Positions 1-7,874 of a stretch of 41,779 bases of DNA are shown piece by piece. Source of the stretch: Gammaproteobacteria bacterium (GTDB taxonomy: Bacteria > Pseudomonadota > Gammaproteobacteria > Pseudomonadales > Pseudohongiellaceae); NCBI GenBank assembly GCA_026710425.1, contig JAPORB010000164.1, forward strand, positions 1 through 41,779, given 5' to 3'. Numbering within the stretch: position 1 is the first letter of the stretch; every line of letters starts with the position of its first letter. Position numbers and translations under genes: made by a program. Below the pieces are notes generated by a model that was given only the letters and a program-made list of their open reading frames with translations, ran no database searches and had not been told where the DNA came from.

Positions 1-820
1 TGTCGCGCTGCCGTCCCGCCTTGTCCTTGAAACAAGTTTCGTAGGCGAGTGCATTCACCAGCCACGGCTGACCAGCAGTCGATTCCACAATGCGACTGAT
101 GGCAGATTCCTGGAATACTTGACCAGTCTCCTCCGTGTGCTGCGCCAGCAGGGTGTGTACCTCCCGCTCACAGAAGTCGCCGAGGCGCAAGGAATCCGAC
201 TTGATGTTGAAGGCACTGCCGCCGGCAATGATATCTTTTTCGGAACTGGTATCGATGCGATAGTCCCGGACATTGCGTACACCGCACAGGATGACTGATT
301 GCGGGAACAGTGCCGGACGCTTATGATAGCGGGAACGGAGCTGACGCATCACCGACACCAGGGTATCGCCAACCAGAGCGTCAATCTCGTCCACCAATAA
401 TACCAGAGGGAGGGAACTTGCCTCGCACCATTGCGTGAGCACCTCAGCCAGTGCAGTATCAGGTCCGGCAGACTCGAAAATTTCTGCCTTTTTGTCACTG
501 ACGAACGAGTCTCGCAATTCAGTACGCGCTTCCGAGCCAAGGGTGGTGAGGATACTGCTTATTCCCCTGCTCACATCCTCACGCGCAGTCTGTGCGCCTT
601 CGACGTTTACATACAAGCAACGGAACTCATCACTGGCATTGAGCAGGTCGGCCAGTGCCAACAGCACCGAGGTCTTGCCAGTCTGCCGCGGCGCATGTAT
701 CACGAAGTATTTTTTTTGCCGAATCAGATATAGGAGTTCATCCACATCCAGCCGTTCAAGCGGTGGGATACAATAATGATCGGCGACCACTACTGGTCCT
801 GCTGTGTTAAAGAAGCGCAT
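1..820 (-). CDS. AAA-like ATPase (AAA_35 type), 3' end cut by window edge
   Basis: The reading frame is open from an ATG at 820 to the left edge, so about 273 N-terminal residues are visible and the C-terminus is missing. Residues 43-51 read APRQTGKTS, a Walker A variant, and residues 139-149 read LVLLVDEIDAL, a Walker B strand with the catalytic acid. The opening residues (MRFFNTAGPV, then DHYCIPPLERLD) match my memory of a family of stand-alone AAA-like ATPases found in many copies in some bacterial genomes. Their client is generally unknown. No partner gene is visible, because the neighbour at 1293 is separated by more than 450 bp. Family assignment is good; cellular role is not known. Confidence 0.85.
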   Translation of the reverse strand, partial: MRFFNTAGPVVVADHYCIPPLERLDVDELLYLIRQKKYFVIHAPRQTGKTSVLLALADLLNASDEFRCLYVNVEGAQTAREDVSRGISSILTTLGSEARTELRDSFVSDKKAEIFESAGPDTALAEVLTQWCEASSLPLVLLVDEIDALVGDTLVSVMRQLRSRYHKRPALFPQSVILCGVRNVRDYRIDTSSEKDIIAGGSAFNIKSDSLRLGDFCEREVHTLLAQHTEETGQVFQESAISRIVESTAGQPWLVNALAYETCFKDKAGRQRD

Positions 821-1292
821 ACTGCAATTATAACTTGACCTTAGTCGTCAATACGAATTTTTATTCAGTCAAGCATTGTAAGCACAATCGTTGCCATAAC
901 ATGCCAAATAGAAAGTTATTACAGGCAATAATGAATTTTTTATTTATTGCAAATTCGCAAAAACCCTCTTGAATTGTTGAGATCAAAACCATTCGGAATT
1001 ACAACCTGCTGACACTCGCAAAATGCCTTCGAAATCTGACAAACATTCAAAATTTGGTATAATTTTTCAAAGTAAATTGCAAAAATGTCGTTGCCAGGAA
1101 ATCTAAATATGAAAGTTCGAGGACTTTCAATCAAGAACTGCCATTACTCAATGACTGCTAGTCTTACTGGAATTGAACTGGCCAAACTTGTTAGGCCATA
1201 ACATAACGGTTGATCTTCGTAGGTAGTAGGTAGTAGGTAGTAGGTAACTGAAGCGACCTATTTTGGGGAATACTGAGTCCAAGGACTAAACC
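821..1292. other. intergenic region, AT-rich, with a short tandem repeat
   Basis: There is no supportable gene here. A 64-codon minus-strand frame at 940-1134 has no recognisable family or ribosome binding site. The only clear structure is the 7-base tandem repeat at 1219-1246. The region lies upstream of the ATPase on its left and downstream of the phosphatase on its right, so it probably holds the ATPase promoter. Confidence 0.6.
1219..1246. repeat. four exact tandem copies of GTAGGTA
   Basis: Four perfect 7-base units lie head to tail between the AAA-like ATPase and the SpoIIE phosphatase. A 7-base unit is outside any reading frame I accept. It has the form of a slippage-prone microsatellite. 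Confidence 0.95.
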
Positions 1293-2252
1293 CTAGAATA
1301 AAATCCTGAGCAGCGAAAAATCGTCTGGCAGACTAAGGTCTCCATTTTTGGATCGCACCCAGTCATAAAACTCCTTTGGCCCGTTGCTCGGATCGGCGGA
1401 GAGGAAATTCACCAAGTCATCAATTTCCAGCATGCCGTCTTTCGCATCCGGCAATTCAAAAGCTCCATCACTGTAAACGATCAGCCGGTCCCCCGTAGAG
1501 ACCCGGGTTATGCCTTCGCTGTAATTAAGGTCTGGGAAGGTACCAATGGCGATATTGCCAATATTGCCAAGCAATTCTGTTTCATCCCCACCACCACGCA
1601 TCAACACGGCGGGTGGATGTCCACCAGTCGAATAACGCAACTCACCGCTTCGGCGATCATGTACCCCGTACCACATAGTAAAAAACTTGTCATGCTGACT
1701 TTCCATGGGAAAAGCATTATTGAGTGCTCCCAGTACCGAACTCGGAGACAAAAAATCTGTGCCAATTAATGACTGGCCACGCAAGACATTAATAACTGAG
1801 AATGAAAGCAGAGCCGGGCCGACTCCATGGCCACAAACATCAATGAGATATATGGCAAAGTGGTCCGGGTCGATGTGATGATAACCGAAAAGATCTCCAC
1901 CGAGTTCGGTGCTGGGTTCATAATGCCAGTCAGTAGCTGGTGATTGCTGGCGCGGATCCGGGAGCACCGAGCGAGCATAGAGAACGGCCTCGTCCATCTC
2001 CTCCTGCAGCCTGGTCTGAGTGCGAGTAAGCTCAAGGTTGGCCTCGGCAAGTTGATCCTCTACCGCCTCACCATGGGCAATTGTCGCCTCGTATAGTAGT
2101 GTCAGATCCTCATACTCAGCTGTGAGCGCACTCAGCTTGCGTTGAGTTTCCGCCAATGTCATGGCCAGCTCCGATGCTTGCCGTTCACCTGCCTCAACGA
2201 CTGTCTGCCCTGCCCTGCTGGTTTCTGGATTGTTGTCTGTGCTGTTAGACAT
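1293..2252 (-). CDS. soluble SpoIIE/PP2C-family serine phosphatase with coiled-coil N-terminus
   Basis: A protein of 319 residues. Residues 1-95 are hydrophilic and heptad-like, a probable coiled coil, with no PAS, GAF or receiver domain. The rest is a PP2C phosphatase domain of the SpoIIE/RsbU class: GGDLFGY at 118-124, DVCGHG at 138-143, STGGHPPA at 208-215, SDGAFE at 261-266 and DDFSLL at 310-315, which supply the metal-binding aspartates. Enzymes of this class dephosphorylate a phosphoserine on a STAS-domain antagonist. It is cytosolic, since it has no signal peptide or membrane segment. It is transcribed away from the signalling operon that starts at 3138, which contains STAS proteins and a second phosphatase, so a shared substrate is a reasonable inference. 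With no sensor domain, its input must come through the coiled coil or a partner. Confidence 0.92.
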   Translation of the reverse strand: MSNSTDNNPETSRAGQTVVEAGERQASELAMTLAETQRKLSALTAEYEDLTLLYEATIAHGEAVEDQLAEANLELTRTQTRLQEEMDEAVLYARSVLPDPRQQSPATDWHYEPSTELGGDLFGYHHIDPDHFAIYLIDVCGHGVGPALLSFSVINVLRGQSLIGTDFLSPSSVLGALNNAFPMESQHDKFFTMWYGVHDRRSGELRYSTGGHPPAVLMRGGGDETELLGNIGNIAIGTFPDLNYSEGITRVSTGDRLIVYSDGAFELPDAKDGMLEIDDLVNFLSADPSNGPKEFYDWVRSKNGDLSLPDDFSLLRILF

Positions 2253-2487
2253 AATCTGGAAATATCTGGATATCTTTTGGTAGACGGATGCTTCCGCAAC
2301 CTGGTCTGGTGGTGGTGCAAAGCCGTTGAGGTATTTATATTAAGCATTATGCGCCGATTAGCGAAGTAGGGCAAGTGAACGACCTTTAACGGCAAGCCAT
2401 CTGTAGCCCTGACCACCTAGCCAAGCATAAGTAGTCAGTTTTTTATTCATACGGTCGGCTGCAACACGGATTGCGGCGGTGCTGACA

Positions 2488-2663
2488 GTGGGTTAACAAC
2501 CCACAGGGCAGACATTAGGCCAAGAGCAAAACTTACATTGGCACCGCTGTGCCAATGCTTAGCTCTGTGACCTGTCGCCAGTTGCCAGAGATCGCAAAAA
2601 AGCCGCTCTGATGCTGCCCTTATACACAGAGCAGTCTGCGTTATATGGAAATCGGCAACCGAT
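2488..2663. ncRNA. possible structured RNA or folded element (cluster of inverted repeats)
   Basis: Four perfect short stems occur within 176 bases. They are 2488-2494 with 2498-2504 (GTGGGTT, 3-base loop), 2536-2543 with 2550-2557 (CATTGGCA, 6-base loop), 2562-2569 with 2625-2632 (GCTCTGTG, long range), and 2651-2655 with 2659-2663 (ATCGG, 3-base loop). A further complement, 2505-2511 with 2614-2620 (AGGGCAG), would cross the long-range stem and so form a pseudoknot if both exist. No known RNA family was recognised and the transcribed strand is unknown. A folded RNA, a regulatory leader or a mobile-element end would all fit. Confidence 0.3.
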
Positions 2664-2987
2664 ACCGTTGGCACCTGATTAACCATCTCTCACCCCGAGA
2701 GCATGAGATGTGTTGGTCGCAATAATGGTGAAAAATGGTCATCAAATCCCAGTGATCAGCTTGGCCTGAAGTATTTGCATTTTACCTAGGCTATTGATTT
2801 TTAATGGATTTATATACCAAAAATAAGAGCTTTACCCTTAGAAAGACTTTTGGGATCGATTTTGGCAATTTCTTCGCCAATGTGTCATTTTCTCACTCAA
2901 GCGAAAAGTCCGAAACTGAAAAATTGCGTATTAAAATCCTAGTTTTGCTTGATTAACTCATGAAAGTAGTGGGAGGAGGTAAAAAAT

Positions 2988-3035
2988 ATGGGGAATTTAA
3001 CTGCTTTAATCCACAACGCAAATCCCAAGGCCTGA
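2988..3035 (+). CDS. possible 15-residue leader peptide with very strong ribosome binding site
   Basis: The sequence GGGAGGAGGT at 2971-2980 is a near-ideal Shine-Dalgarno site, placed 7 bases before an ATG at 2988. The frame runs 15 codons to TGA at 3033. It is the strongest ribosome binding site I found in the region and sits about 100 bp before the signalling operon, whose own first gene has none. The peptide is not rich in one amino acid, so classical attenuation is not suggested. It may be a leader peptide, or the site may be coincidental. Confidence 0.3.
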   Translation: MGNLTALIHNANPKA

Positions 3036-3137
3036 TTTGGTGTTGAAATCGGGTATGTGTTTGGTATATCTTTCGTAGTAATTTTTGGTTGCCAATTGAG
3101 AATCTAGACCAAGGATATCTGCCGCATAATCGAACTG

Positions 3138-3677
3138 ATGGTTGAAATAATGAAAAACAAAAAAGACAGCCAGGTGGAGAGCATAACCAACAACCATTTC
3201 AAGCCATTGCTGGAATTTGACCTGGATGCGAGCCACATTGATTCTCACTGGGAATATTGCACTCACATTGCTAATTTCGTGGCCCGTATGGTCAGCCAGA
3301 ACCGTACTGACCCCTTCATGTATTCAAACCTACTCTCCACTTCCCTGAACGAATTGCTTGAAACCGTCTACAGAACGGACAAGGAACCGGGCCAGTTGCA
3401 TTTTTGTATCCTGCGTGATGGCGATACCGACAGGATTGAACTGAGTATTCCATGTCCACAGAAAGAGCAGGAGTTTTTCACTGATCTGGTTGACAAAGTT
3501 TACGCACCGGATGCAACGGACATCTATCTTGGCTTTCTGTTTGCTGAGGGAGAGCTCGACCGCCGTATCGGGATCTACGAACTGGCACTCAACTACGATG
3601 CGCAAATTGAAGTGAACTTAACGAACAACAAGACAGTGCAATTGATTGTTGATGTGACCTTGAACGAAACCCACTGA
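3138..3677 (+). CDS. degenerate HATPase-fold regulator (probable pseudokinase), slr1658-like
   Basis: A protein of 179 residues, first gene of a five-gene plus-strand operon. Its layout parallels the intact kinase at 7235-7786: a central helix with NELLETV (71-77) aligns with NEMLENA there, and the C-terminal strands align as well. The asparagine of the N-box that should hold magnesium is threonine 76. The glycine-rich G2 loop (TGSGLGLL in the intact copy) is replaced around 140-150 by DRRIGIYELAL. Both ATP-binding elements are therefore lost, and I infer a non-catalytic binding protein. The start is uncertain: ATG at 3138 or 3150, neither with a good ribosome binding site. The next gene starts 10 bp after the stop. 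The family name is from memory of cyanobacterial slr1658-type regulators. Confidence 0.72.
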   Translation: MVEIMKNKKDSQVESITNNHFKPLLEFDLDASHIDSHWEYCTHIANFVARMVSQNRTDPFMYSNLLSTSLNELLETVYRTDKEPGQLHFCILRDGDTDRIELSIPCPQKEQEFFTDLVDKVYAPDATDIYLGFLFAEGELDRRIGIYELALNYDAQIEVNLTNNKTVQLIVDVTLNETH

Positions 3678-3687
3678 GCTATGTCTA

Positions 3688-4851
3688 GTGTCCACTTCAT
3701 TTGAATTCGACTTCAACGAAAACGATCAGGTTTTCAAGCTTTCGGGCAACATGCGCCCGCAAAGCGAAAGCGAGATCAAAGGTTGCCTAAATGCATTGCG
3801 GGACTCGGCTCAAAATGCCAGTGGTACCCTCTACGTCAACGTGCGACGGCTATTGCAAACCAACAATGTTGCCTTCAAGGGCATTACGGCTGCCTTGGCG
3901 GAAATAGGTCGCGAACATCCAAAGCTTAATATCACAATCTCCACCTCAAGTGCTCTTGGCTGGTCAGCCAGAAAGTTTGGCGTGCTGCCGGACCGGTTGC
4001 CCAATGTCAATGTGGAGGAATACGACAAGGAATTTTATCCAGGCCAGTCCTTTGTCGAGGACGATTTCTTCGTTTCAGTGCTGCGTACCCAGACCACCAT
4101 GACCTGGCGCCATGAGAAACACATTTTGCCCCGTCATGGGATTGCAAAAGGTATGAAAGTAGCCGACATTTGCTGTGGCATTGGCGATTTCGCGATTCTG
4201 CTGTGGAAAGAGTTTCAACCTTCCCAAGTTGTGGCTCTTGATCATGCCAAGGCAAGCCTTGACTATGCCAGAAAAATGGCACAGGAGTTCAAAGTTAGCG
4301 GTGTCGAATATGTCTTTGGTGACGCGGCGGAAATCCTGCTTTCTGAAAACGAGTTCGATTTTGTGACTTGCCGCCATTCCCTGCAGGTGTTCGATCGGCC
4401 AGAGTTGATCCTGGAAGAAATGTTCCGTATCTGCAAACCGGGTGGAAGGGTTTATGTCACCAACGAGAAAAACTCCCACTGCCTAGGTGAACCCCGCGGC
4501 GAATCGATTCAGTGGACCTATAGTGAAGTGGCAAAACTATGGGATTATTTCAATATGGATATAGAGATTGGTCCAAAAGGCCGCCGCTTGCTGGCGGATG
4601 CTGGGTTTGATGATATCCGTATGGAGTCCTTCATGGTGACCAATCTGGACGGGAACCCGGAGGAGTTTGCAGCCATTATTCGCACCTGGAAACACCTATT
4701 TGCCGAGAATATGGCGCGGGCCCGCGGGGATGATGAGGCATTCATTGAAAAGTTCAAGCAAGGCTTTGATGATCATATTTTCGCCGCCCTACATCCCCGG
4801 GGTTATGCAGGTTGGCCCATCTGGGTAGCATCTGGACGTAAGCCCACATAG
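3688..4851 (+). CDS. STAS-like domain fused to a class I SAM-dependent methyltransferase
   Basis: A protein of 387 residues. Residues 1-115 look like a STAS domain related to the stand-alone protein at 7875-8213. An ungapped match around the phosphoacceptor loop puts N60 and V61 where that protein has S61 and S62, so the phosphorylatable serine is missing. Residues 145-300 form a Rossmann methyltransferase: motif I VADICCGIGDF (158-168), acidic loop VVALDHA (181-187), then FDFVTCRHSLQVF and ICKPGGRVYV. The substrate is unknown. The C-terminal 90 residues are probably a substrate cap. The start is GTG at 3688; an ATG at 3681 is in another frame and stops at once. The next gene begins 10 bp downstream. 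Fusing an output enzyme to a partner-switch domain suggests its activity is set by HATPase binding rather than by phosphorylation. Confidence 0.82.
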   Translation: MSTSFEFDFNENDQVFKLSGNMRPQSESEIKGCLNALRDSAQNASGTLYVNVRRLLQTNNVAFKGITAALAEIGREHPKLNITISTSSALGWSARKFGVLPDRLPNVNVEEYDKEFYPGQSFVEDDFFVSVLRTQTTMTWRHEKHILPRHGIAKGMKVADICCGIGDFAILLWKEFQPSQVVALDHAKASLDYARKMAQEFKVSGVEYVFGDAAEILLSENEFDFVTCRHSLQVFDRPELILEEMFRICKPGGRVYVTNEKNSHCLGEPRGESIQWTYSEVAKLWDYFNMDIEIGPKGRRLLADAGFDDIRMESFMVTNLDGNPEEFAAIIRTWKHLFAENMARARGDDEAFIEKFKQGFDDHIFAALHPRGYAGWPIWVASGRKPT

Positions 4852-4861
4852 AGCAATTACC

Positions 4862-7231
4862 ATGCAGGAAATTAGAAACAACTTTGGAAGATTCGATTTC
4901 GCCAGCTTTCGGCTCAAGTTCATTCTGGTCGTCTGTGCAGCAGTCGTTTTCGATCTGTTAATGTCGGGTAGCGTGTCAATCTGGAATATGACTCGCCTAT
5001 CCGATGATGCCCGCCGAGAAGTGAACACAGGCTTGACAGAGTCCACCGAGCAATTTCTCGAAACCTATATACTGATGACCACTTCGCAGGCAGATTTGTT
5101 GCTTGATCAGGTACACTCCGAACTGACAATGCTAGCACTGGGCATGCAGGAGCTGATCGATAATCCTGACGTAAAGGATAGTCTTGGAAGTGCAATACAG
5201 AATCAACAGGGGCTGACTACCGAGCTGGTTTATAACGAGACCGGAGGCTGGTCCCAGAATGAGCCGGGAGCTCCCTCGGCTGTAAGCGTTTGGGGCTATT
5301 TGCTGGATGACAATCTTGATCCTTTGCCCGCTACCCAGGAACAAATCAGGCAAAGCAAGTATCTGGATCTAATGGGACCGGCACTGATGGAGTCGGGTGC
5401 TTCCAAATTGCAGGTGTATTATGTTGGCCCTAAAAATGCGTCAATCCTTCGGGCCACTCCTTATTCTGATCAGGCTGCCACCTTTGATGAGCTATATCCG
5501 GGCCACAATGAGGGTCCGAACTTCTGGGATTTCTTCTTCCCCGGTGTCTACGAAGGCTGGCAGGACTGGCTGGCAGATCCAAATACCAGACCTCTTGATA
5601 CTAATGTAGTGATGACAGACCCCTATGTGGATGCCATCACCGGCATAACGATTGTCAGTTTTTTCCACCCGCTGTGGACAGCAGACCGCAGCGATGTGGC
5701 CGGGATGGTGGCTATCGACATTACACTCGACCAGCTGGAAACTCTAGTGGAAAGCATTGCTGTGGCCGAAACTGGTTTTGGCTTTCTATTGATGTCCAAT
5801 GGAAATGTCATCGCCATCAACGAGGTTGACGAAAGCTATATCGGTCTAACCGCTGGCGAAGGTGATGGACAGGGAGTTACTGGTGTGGAACGCTCAATCC
5901 GCGACAGTAGCTATCCTGCTGTTGCCCGTCTGACCTTGCCGAGTTCGGAAGCAGAGGGTGTGACGATTCAGCATCTGAACCTTGGAAGAGAGGGAGCCGA
6001 TTACATGGTGGTGCAAAAACTCATGCAACCCATGCAACTGTGGAATCCGGAAACGGGAATCGGCACCGAAAACATGACGATGGGATTCTTTATATCAGAG
6101 GCTGAGCTCTACCAGCTGCTTTCCACCATTGAGGGCGATATAGAAGCAGCCACATTCCGTATATTCAACCTGCAAATCATGGTGCTGTCCATCAGTCTGG
6201 TTATTGTAATTTTGGCTGTATACGCCATATCCGGTCGCATTACTCGCGGGTTGAGTGCGTTGGCCGTTGCCGCCCGGCAAATTGAGAAAAAAGACTATTC
6301 CGTTCGCGTTGATATTCCATCGAAAGATGAGGTTGGCAAGGTTGGACATGCCTTCAACTCCATGGTCAAGGAAATTCGGTTGCATACCGAAAATCTCGAA
6401 AACCTGGTGGAGGAGCGTACCCGTGACCTTGAAAAGGCAAACCGGGAAATCATCACGCTCAACGAGAAACTGAAAACCGAAAATTTACGACTTGGTGCCG
6501 AACTCGAAATTGCACAACACATCCAGACCATGGTACTGCCACGCACACGGGAGCTAAAGTACTTGCCCACCCTGGAGGTTTCGGGTTTCATGAAGCCTGC
6601 CGATGAAGTCGGTGGCGATTACTACGATGTGCTGCAAAACGGGACTAATGTGAAAATCGGCATCGGTGATGTCACCGGTCATGGCTTGGAAAGTGGTGTG
6701 CTGATGCTGATGGTGCAGTCTATTGCCCGCGGCTTGTATGAACAGGGCGAGGCCAGTAACGAAAAGTTTCTGGATACAGTCAATCGAGCCGTATTCAAGA
6801 ATATCGAACGCACAGAGACTGACAAGCATCTGACACTGGCCTTTATCGATTATGACAATGAAATGCTGACACTAACCGGACAGCATGAGATTGCCCTAAT
6901 TCTCCGGGCGGACGGCAGCCTGGAAAAAATTGATACCATGGAACTTGGTTTTCCGGTAGGCCTGGAGTTCGATATTGCCCCCTTCATTAGTAGCCGACAG
7001 CTAAGTTTTACCACTGGCGATACCCTGATATTGCACACAGACGGAGTTACCGAGGCAGAGAACAGTGCTGGCGAATTGTTTGGCTTTGATCGTCTTTGTG
7101 AGAGTGCAATTCGCTATGGCCAGGCTGAACCTGAAGAGGTGACCAAAGGGATTGTTGATGATGTCATGAGCTTTATCGGAGACCAGAGCATCTTTGACGA
7201 CATTACACTTGTTGTTATGAAACACAGGTAA
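4862..7231 (+). CDS. membrane sensor serine phosphatase: dCache - HAMP - SpoIIE
   Basis: A protein of 789 residues. A first membrane segment at about 19-42 and a second at 436-458 enclose a periplasmic region of nearly 400 residues with the look of a double Cache sensor. A HAMP linker (about 455-510) and a coiled coil (about 508-550) lead to a SpoIIE/PP2C phosphatase domain from 575 to the end: GGDYYDV at 584-590, DVTGHG at 603-608, HTDGVTE at 725-731 and DDIT at 779-782. The architecture matches SiaA of Pseudomonas and similar RsbU-like receptors, which dephosphorylate a STAS or STAS-like partner in response to an external ligand. It lies between the degenerate and the intact kinase/STAS pairs, so the STAS protein at 7875 is the likely substrate. 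The gap to the next gene is only a few bases. Confidence 0.93.
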   Translation: MQEIRNNFGRFDFASFRLKFILVVCAAVVFDLLMSGSVSIWNMTRLSDDARREVNTGLTESTEQFLETYILMTTSQADLLLDQVHSELTMLALGMQELIDNPDVKDSLGSAIQNQQGLTTELVYNETGGWSQNEPGAPSAVSVWGYLLDDNLDPLPATQEQIRQSKYLDLMGPALMESGASKLQVYYVGPKNASILRATPYSDQAATFDELYPGHNEGPNFWDFFFPGVYEGWQDWLADPNTRPLDTNVVMTDPYVDAITGITIVSFFHPLWTADRSDVAGMVAIDITLDQLETLVESIAVAETGFGFLLMSNGNVIAINEVDESYIGLTAGEGDGQGVTGVERSIRDSSYPAVARLTLPSSEAEGVTIQHLNLGREGADYMVVQKLMQPMQLWNPETGIGTENMTMGFFISEAELYQLLSTIEGDIEAATFRIFNLQIMVLSISLVIVILAVYAISGRITRGLSALAVAARQIEKKDYSVRVDIPSKDEVGKVGHAFNSMVKEIRLHTENLENLVEERTRDLEKANREIITLNEKLKTENLRLGAELEIAQHIQTMVLPRTRELKYLPTLEVSGFMKPADEVGGDYYDVLQNGTNVKIGIGDVTGHGLESGVLMLMVQSIARGLYEQGEASNEKFLDTVNRAVFKNIERTETDKHLTLAFIDYDNEMLTLTGQHEIALILRADGSLEKIDTMELGFPVGLEFDIAPFISSRQLSFTTGDTLILHTDGVTEAENSAGELFGFDRLCESAIRYGQAEPEEVTKGIVDDVMSFIGDQSIFDDITLVVMKHR

Positions 7232-7234
7232 TCA

Positions 7235-7786
7235 GTGATGCAGGAAGTGATAGGAAACCCGGAGGTCGTTGAGCATAAGCAAATACCAACATTCCGATTG
7301 CAATTGTTTGAAGGCCCGCTAGAGCTGGCTTGGAAACACTGCGATATTACAGCAGATTTTCTGGGCAAGTTGCATGCGGTATGGTCAGGCCAGGCGGATA
7401 CTGATGCCAACGAGATACGGCATAATGTGTCCTATATCATTAATGAAATGCTGGAAAATGCGGTTAAGTTTAGCTGCTCGCCCTGTGTCGAACTTGATAC
7501 AGGACTGGGACATAAGAAGTTCCTGTTGCGGATTGTCAATGCCATCACACGAGATTCGGCGATGCAATTTCAGGAATTGCTCAATAAAATGGAGAAAGGT
7601 GACCCTTCAAGCCTGCTGATTGAGCGTCTTGAGTTTAATGCTGCCGATCCGAATTTGACTGGCTCGGGGCTGGGTTTGCTGACACTGATGAGCGATTACT
7701 CGGTCGAGTTCTTCTGGAAATTCGCCGAAACTGACGATTCTGAGTTCATAAACCTTGAAGCTCATGCCAGTTTACCACTTGAATAG
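7235..7786 (+). CDS. RsbW/SpoIIAB-like HATPase serine kinase, slr1658-like
   Basis: A protein of 183 residues with intact ATP-binding motifs: N-box NEMLENAVKFS (70-80) and G2 loop TGSGLGLLTL (142-151). Proteins of this fold phosphorylate a serine on a STAS antagonist and bind it when it is unphosphorylated. The first 60 residues are an extra N-terminal segment typical of the slr1658-like group as I remember it. Start is GTG at 7235 or ATG at 7238, only 3 or 6 bases after the phosphatase stop, so the two are co-translated. The STAS gene follows after 88 bp. No sigma factor is encoded nearby, so the target may be another protein, for example the methyltransferase fusion at 3688. Confidence 0.88.
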   Translation: MMQEVIGNPEVVEHKQIPTFRLQLFEGPLELAWKHCDITADFLGKLHAVWSGQADTDANEIRHNVSYIINEMLENAVKFSCSPCVELDTGLGHKKFLLRIVNAITRDSAMQFQELLNKMEKGDPSSLLIERLEFNAADPNLTGSGLGLLTLMSDYSVEFFWKFAETDDSEFINLEAHASLPLE

Positions 7787-7874
7787 ACTGTACTACAATT
7801 TAACCTCCTGACAGCAACTGACTGTTGCCTCAAGAGACGATTCAGCGACACTAAGTAGAGGCTAGGATTTTTCA

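Larger units (their letters stand above)
2253..3137. other. 885 bp divergent intergenic region between phosphatase and signalling operon
   Basis: No protein gene can be supported except a possible 15-codon leader frame (2988-3035). The left half contains several perfect inverted repeats (see the RNA candidate at 2488-2663). The right half is AT-rich and should hold the promoter of the plus-strand operon. A minus-strand frame of 79 codons at 2447-2686 covers the inverted repeats and resembles nothing I know. Confidence 0.6.

Noticed and set aside
940-1134. 64-codon minus-strand frame
   Set aside because: It has no ribosome site, no family likeness and AT-rich composition consistent with chance.
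2447-2686. 79-codon minus-strand frame
   Set aside because: It coincides with the inverted-repeat cluster, has no ribosome site and resembles no family.
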